DNA of 64,000 bases from Thermincola ferriacetica (GTDB lineage Bacteria > Bacillota > Thermincolia > Thermincolales > Thermincolaceae), in the NCBI RefSeq assembly GCF_001263415.1, contig NZ_LGTE01000012.1:1-64000 (forward strand). Reading direction: 5' to 3'. Of this stretch, positions 60,345-64,000 are shown in pieces. The notes under the pieces are model-generated. The model saw only the letters and a list, made by a program, of their open reading frames with translations. It was not told where the DNA came from and ran no database searches. How positions within the stretch are numbered: position 1 is the first letter of the stretch; each line of letters opens with the position of its first letter. The position numbers and the translations under genes are program-made.

Positions 60345-60785
60345 TTAAATCACCTCAGCTTTACCGCCGGCCGCAGCAATTTTTTCCGCAGCGGATTTAC
60401 TGAAAGCATGGGCCTGGACAGTCAATTTTTTCTCCAGGTTTCCGTTACCTAATACTTTGACCCCGTCCTTGATTGAACTGATAATACCTTCCTGTTTCAT
60501 CAATTCCGGTGTTACCACTGTGCCATCTGCAAACTTATTCAATTTATCCAAGTTTGTAGTTACAAATTTCTTGGCAAAAACATTGGTAAACCCGCGCTTG
60601 GGAACAGCCCGCTGCAAAGGCATTTGGCCACCTTCGAATCCGGGTCTTACGCCGCCGCCCGAACGGGCATTTTGTCCTTTGTGTCCCCGTCCTGCTGTTT
60701 TGCCTAATCCGGAACCAATACCTCTTCCTTTCCTGGTTGGGCTCTTCCTGGCCCCGGCATTCGGTTTCAGGTTGTGTAATTCCAC
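60345..60785 (-). CDS. rplO: 50S ribosomal protein L15
   Basis: The 146-residue protein starts [20 protein letters not shown] and keeps the glycine-rich [19 protein letters not shown] stretch. Order rpmD-rplO-secY is standard. Confidence 0.98.
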   Translation of the reverse strand: MELHNLKPNAGARKSPTRKGRGIGSGLGKTAGRGHKGQNARSGGGVRPGFEGGQMPLQRAVPKRGFTNVFAKKFVTTNLDKLNKFADGTVVTPELMKQEGIISSIKDGVKVLGNGNLEKKLTVQAHAFSKSAAEKIAAAGGKAEVI

Positions 60786-60812
60786 GAAACGACACCTCCT
60801 TGCCTGTTCAGA

Positions 60813-60995
60813 TTATACTTCTTCTACTTTTACCAGGTGAGAAACCTTCTTTATCATTCCCCTGATCTGTGGAGTATCGTCATGGCTAACAGAAGCGTTA
60901 ACCTTTTTGAGTCCCAATGAACGAACTGTTGCTCTTTGGTCTTCCGGAGTGCCGATAACACTCTTCACCAAAGTTATTTTCAACTTCTGAGACAT
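60813..60995 (-). CDS. rpmD: 50S ribosomal protein L30
   Basis: The 60-residue protein has [20 protein letters not shown] and the usual L30 fold length. It lies between rpsE and rplO. Confidence 0.97.
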   Translation of the reverse strand: MSQKLKITLVKSVIGTPEDQRATVRSLGLKKVNASVSHDDTPQIRGMIKKVSHLVKVEEV

Positions 60996-61007
60996 TTAGT
61001 TCCCCTC

Positions 61008-61508
61008 CTAACCTAAGAGCTCTTCAACAGTTTTTCCCCTAAGCCTGGCAACTTCCTCTGCTCTTTTTAAGTTCTTCAGAGCATCCATGGTTGCATGAAT
61101 CATGTTATTGGCGTTATTGGAACCCAGCGACTTTGTAAGAATGTCCCGGACTCCGGCCAGTTCCAGGATTGCCCTTACCGGACCACCTGCAATAACTCCG
61201 GTACCGGGAGCGGCAGGCTTTAGTAAAACTTTACCGGCGCCAAAATGACCAATAACTTCATGGGGAATTGTAGTTCCAACAATAGGAACATGAATCAGGT
61301 GCTTTTTTGCATCTTCTATGCCTTTCCGAATAGCTTCAGGCACCTCGCTGGCTTTTCCCAGACCGGCACCTACGTATCCGTTTCCGTCGCCTACAACTAC
61401 CAATGCACTAAAGCTAAAACGGCGTCCACCTTTTACAACCTTCGCTACCCTGTTTATATTGACAACTTTTTCGGTCAGTTCCAATTTACTGGCATCAATT
61501 AATGACAT
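61008..61508 (-). CDS. rpsE: 30S ribosomal protein S5
   Basis: The 166-residue protein has the double-stranded RNA-binding start ([20 protein letters not shown]) and the C-terminal S5 domain ([18 protein letters not shown]). Confidence 0.98.
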   Translation of the reverse strand: MSLIDASKLELTEKVVNINRVAKVVKGGRRFSFSALVVVGDGNGYVGAGLGKASEVPEAIRKGIEDAKKHLIHVPIVGTTIPHEVIGHFGAGKVLLKPAAPGTGVIAGGPVRAILELAGVRDILTKSLGSNNANNMIHATMDALKNLKRAEEVARLRGKTVEELLG

Positions 61509-61532
61509 TATTTCCCCTCCTTCTTCCTGGGA

Positions 61533-61901
61533 TTAAAAATCCAGCCCTGCTTCTCTTGCCGCATCGGCAAGGGCCTTGATTCTTCCGTGATAGATATGTC
61601 CGCCCCGGTCAAATACAACCCGCTTTACTCCCTTGGCCAGAGCCTTTTCGGCAATTGCTTTACCAACCGCCTGAGCCGCCTCCACATTGCTTTTTGAGCT
61701 CAAGCTTTTACCTAGTTCAGGTTCAAGGGTTGAAGCGGCCACAATGGTGTGCCCTTTTGTATCATCAATGATCTGAGCATATATATGATTGAGACTCCGA
61801 AATACGCTCAGCCTAGGGCGTTCCGGGGTGCCAAAAACTTTCTTGCGTACTCGCAGATGACGTTTTGCCTTGATAGCTTTACGGTCAACTTGTTTGAACA
61901 A
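61533..61901 (-). CDS. rplR: 50S ribosomal protein L18
   Basis: L18 binds 5S rRNA. The core [19 protein letters not shown] and the [19 protein letters not shown] tail are clear. I place the start at a TTG at 61901, eight bases after AGGAG; a GTG three codons upstream overlaps that site. Confidence 0.96.
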   Translation of the reverse strand: MFKQVDRKAIKAKRHLRVRKKVFGTPERPRLSVFRSLNHIYAQIIDDTKGHTIVAASTLEPELGKSLSSKSNVEAAQAVGKAIAEKALAKGVKRVVFDRGGHIYHGRIKALADAAREAGLDF

Positions 61902-61956
61902 ATTGCTCACTCCTTTCGTCCGCTAATCTGCTATATTCAATACGGCAGGAGCCTAA

Positions 61957-62502
61957 TTATTTCTTTTTACCGCCGGTCTTACCAACCTTACGGCGAATTC
62001 TCTCATCAACATATTTAATTCCTTTACCCTTATAAGGTTCAGGTTCTCTTACAGAACGAATTTTCGCAGCAAAAGCGCCTACAGTTTCCTTGTCAATGCC
62101 CTTGACAACAATCCTATTAGCTGCCGGTACTTCTATTTCAATGCCATTCTGCGGCTCCATTTCTACGGGATGAGAATAACCAACGGTAAGAACCAGCTTA
62201 TTTCCCTGCTTTGCCGCCCGGTAACCAACGCCTGATAATTCCAGTTCTTTTTGAAACCCCTTGGTCACTCCGTCTACCATATTGCTTACCAGTGTCCTGG
62301 TTAAACCGTGCAACGATCTATGCACTTTTTCATTAGAAGGCCTTTGCACAACTATTTTATTGTCTTCGACGGTAATTAACATATCTTTGTGGAATTCTTT
62401 TACCAACTGGCCTTTAGGCCCTTTTACGGTCACTACATTACCGTCTACTTTTACTTCCACTCCCTGAGGTATAATTACAGGCTGCTTACCAATCCTGGAC
62501 AT
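61957..62502 (-). CDS. rplF: 50S ribosomal protein L6
   Basis: The 181-residue protein starts [17 protein letters not shown] at 62502 behind AGGAGG and ends in the conserved [20 protein letters not shown]. The frame is open 18 codons further upstream. Confidence 0.97.
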   Translation of the reverse strand: MSRIGKQPVIIPQGVEVKVDGNVVTVKGPKGQLVKEFHKDMLITVEDNKIVVQRPSNEKVHRSLHGLTRTLVSNMVDGVTKGFQKELELSGVGYRAAKQGNKLVLTVGYSHPVEMEPQNGIEIEVPAANRIVVKGIDKETVGAFAAKIRSVREPEPYKGKGIKYVDERIRRKVGKTGGKKK

Positions 62503-62549
62503 GTCCACACCTCCTATCAATATCCGTTCAAAATCTGCGTCCCTTTTTC

Positions 62550-62948
62550 CTACCAAATATAGCAGAGAACTTCTCCGCCTAACCCCAGCTTTCTGGCCTG
62601 TTTATCAGTCATGATGCCTTGCGAGGTGGAAATAATGGCTACGCCCAAACCACCTAATACGCGGGGTATTTCATCTTTCTTTGCGTAAACCCTCAGACCG
62701 GGCTTGCTAATTCTTTTCAGGCCTGTAATAACCTTTTCGCGGTTATCGCCATACTTCAGATATATCCTAATGATGCCTTGCTTACCGTCATCAATAAATT
62801 CGCAGTCTTTAATAAACCCTTCTTCCTTAAAAATTTCAGTGATTGCTTTTTTCACCTTGGAAGCAGGAATTTCTACCTTATCATGGTTTACCATAACGGC
62901 ATTCCGAATCCTGGTAAGGAAATCTGCGATAGGATCTGTCATTACCAC
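62550..62948 (-). CDS. rpsH: 30S ribosomal protein S8
   Basis: The 132-residue protein starts [18 protein letters not shown] from a GTG and ends with [20 protein letters not shown]. It binds central 16S rRNA and is a known spc-operon repressor in other bacteria. Confidence 0.97.
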   Translation of the reverse strand: MVMTDPIADFLTRIRNAVMVNHDKVEIPASKVKKAITEIFKEEGFIKDCEFIDDGKQGIIRIYLKYGDNREKVITGLKRISKPGLRVYAKKDEIPRVLGGLGVAIISTSQGIMTDKQARKLGLGGEVLCYIW

Positions 62949-62970
62949 TATTAACTACCCCCTTCCTATC

Positions 62971-63156
62971 TTACCAACTTGCTTTTTTCACGCCGGGAAT
63001 TTCTCCTCTGTATGCTCTTTCCCTAAAACAAATCCGGCACATCCCGAACTTTCTCATATATGCATGCGGCCGGCCACAAATTTTACATCTATTGTAAGCC
63101 CGGACTGAAAACTTGGGTGTTCTTTTTGCCTTGGCAATCATCGATTTTTTTGCCAC
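62971..63156 (-). CDS. rpsN: 30S ribosomal protein S14, zinc type
   Basis: This is the short 61-residue C-type S14 with zinc ligands at CKIC and CRIC (residues 24/27 and 40/43). It lies between rplE and rpsH. Confidence 0.97.
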   Translation of the reverse strand: MAKKSMIAKAKRTPKFSVRAYNRCKICGRPHAYMRKFGMCRICFRERAYRGEIPGVKKASW

Positions 63157-63176
63157 GTCGTTCCCCCCTTTTGTTC

Positions 63177-63719
63177 TTAAGATTCCCTGTAGGGCATGCC
63201 TAAAAGCTTTAAGAGCTCACGAGCTTCTTCGTCGGTTTTAGCGCTGGTGACGAAGGTAATATCCATGCCCCTGACCTTATCAATCTTGTCGTAATCAATT
63301 TCGGGGAATACCAGCTGTTCCTTGATGCCCAGGGTATAGTTGCCTCTTCCGTCAAAAGATTTAGAGGATACCCCTCTGAAATCCCTTACCCGCGGCAAAG
63401 AAATGTTCAAAAGTTTATCGACAAATTCATACATCCGATCTCCACGCAGTGTAACTTTACAGCCAATAGGCATACCTTCGCGCAGTTTGAAGCCGGCGAT
63501 GGACTTTTTGGCTCTGGTTACAACAGGTTTTTGTCCGGTAATCAAAGACAGGTCATTGACGGCGGCATCGATAGCCTTTGCATTTTGAATAGCATCGCCA
63601 ACGCCCATGTTAATTACGACCTTCTCTAACCTGGGGACCTGCATAATGTTTTTATATTGAAACTTTTCCTTAAGTTTTGGAACTACTTCCTTATAGTACA
63701 ATTCCTTAAGTCTGGCCAT
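63177..63719 (-). CDS. rplE: 50S ribosomal protein L5
   Basis: The 180-residue protein has the L5 start ([19 protein letters not shown]) and the [10 protein letters not shown] motif and binds 5S rRNA. Confidence 0.98.
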   Translation of the reverse strand: MARLKELYYKEVVPKLKEKFQYKNIMQVPRLEKVVINMGVGDAIQNAKAIDAAVNDLSLITGQKPVVTRAKKSIAGFKLREGMPIGCKVTLRGDRMYEFVDKLLNISLPRVRDFRGVSSKSFDGRGNYTLGIKEQLVFPEIDYDKIDKVRGMDITFVTSAKTDEEARELLKLLGMPYRES

Positions 63720-63742
63720 AAAACGTTACCCCCCTTCCGCAA

Positions 63743-64000
63743 CTACTTATCCAGCGTTTCTCCACATTTTCTGCAGACCCTGATCTTTTTCCCATTCTCA
63801 AGAATTTGCTTGCCTATTCTCCTGGGACCGTCGCATTTTGGACAGTATATCATTACATTGGAACTGGCAATCGGGGCTTCTTTTTCAATAATCCCACCTT
63901 GAGGCAATTTTTGTGTAGGTCTGGTGTGGCGTTTTACTATATTACGCCCCTCCACAACAACACGGTTTTCCTTGGGAAGGACCTCTAACACTTTGCCCTT
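63743..64000 (-). CDS. rplX: 50S ribosomal protein L24, C-terminal part, runs off the window
   Basis: The visible part is the L24 core ([20 protein letters not shown]), entering from the right edge without its start. The C-terminal half carries CPKC and CRKC, so this is the zinc-ribbon type of L24. It precedes rplE as usual. Confidence 0.95.
   Translation of the reverse strand, partial: KGKVLEVLPKENRVVVEGRNIVKRHTRPTQKLPQGGIIEKEAPIASSNVMIYCPKCDGPRRIGKQILENGKKIRVCRKCGETLDK

Overview
The window looks like a chromosomal segment of an anaerobic, low-to-mid GC Gram-positive bacterium (Clostridia, most likely Peptococcaceae and Thermincola-like). This is an inference from three things: the Firmicute ribosomal-operon order with an EcfA1-EcfA2-EcfT module and truA at its end, a T-box-controlled branched-chain operon, and a decaheme c-type lipoprotein plus a Tat-exported [NiFe] hydrogenase. 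Almost every gene is on the minus strand. The one clear exception is a small membrane protein at 25.4 kb. I saw no tRNA, rRNA or CRISPR array.

Layout from the right-hand end, in the direction of transcription. 64.0-50.4 kb is the spc/alpha ribosomal cluster (rplX, partial, to rplQ, with secY, map, infA and rpoA), then the ECF energizing module, truA and rplM-rpsI. adk is missing between secY and map. 50.2-49.1 kb encodes a decaheme lipoprotein. 49.1-48.1 kb has no intact gene but holds a decayed ORF and dispersed repeats. 48.1-44.9 kb carries a CwlD-like amidase, a fused Memo-AMMECR1 protein and its radical SAM partner. 44.8-36.1 kb is a polymorphic-toxin locus: a 2.4-kilo-residue Rhs/YD protein, a 57-residue candidate immunity gene, an orphan Rhs tip and a 39-residue single-helix membrane protein. 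35.7-34.8 kb has an EamA-type exporter. 34.0-30.8 kb is an uptake-type [NiFe] hydrogenase (small subunit, large subunit, cytochrome b).

30.6-16.7 kb is the arginine set (argC, argJ, argB, argD, carB, argF, argG, argH), interspersed with a radical SAM gene, a broken flavin-binding gene and small membrane proteins, and followed by lysC. Two palindromic ARG-box-like sites overlap the -35 regions in front of argC and argD. 15.4-2.8 kb is one long operon, ilvE-ilvD-ilvB-ilvN-ilvC-leuA-leuC-leuD-leuB-cimA, behind a T-box leader whose specifier reads as ATC (Ile). With cimA and leuBCD present, isoleucine can be made from pyruvate and acetyl-CoA through citramalate. Downstream of it lies acetyl-CoA synthetase, and the left edge holds one copy of a structured intergenic repeat that recurs at 34 kb.

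The most interesting parts are the Rhs tip-exchange locus with two toxin/small-gene pairs, the hydrogenase small subunit that lacks one expected proximal-cluster cysteine, two ORFs interrupted by in-frame TAG codons, and the dispersed structured repeats.
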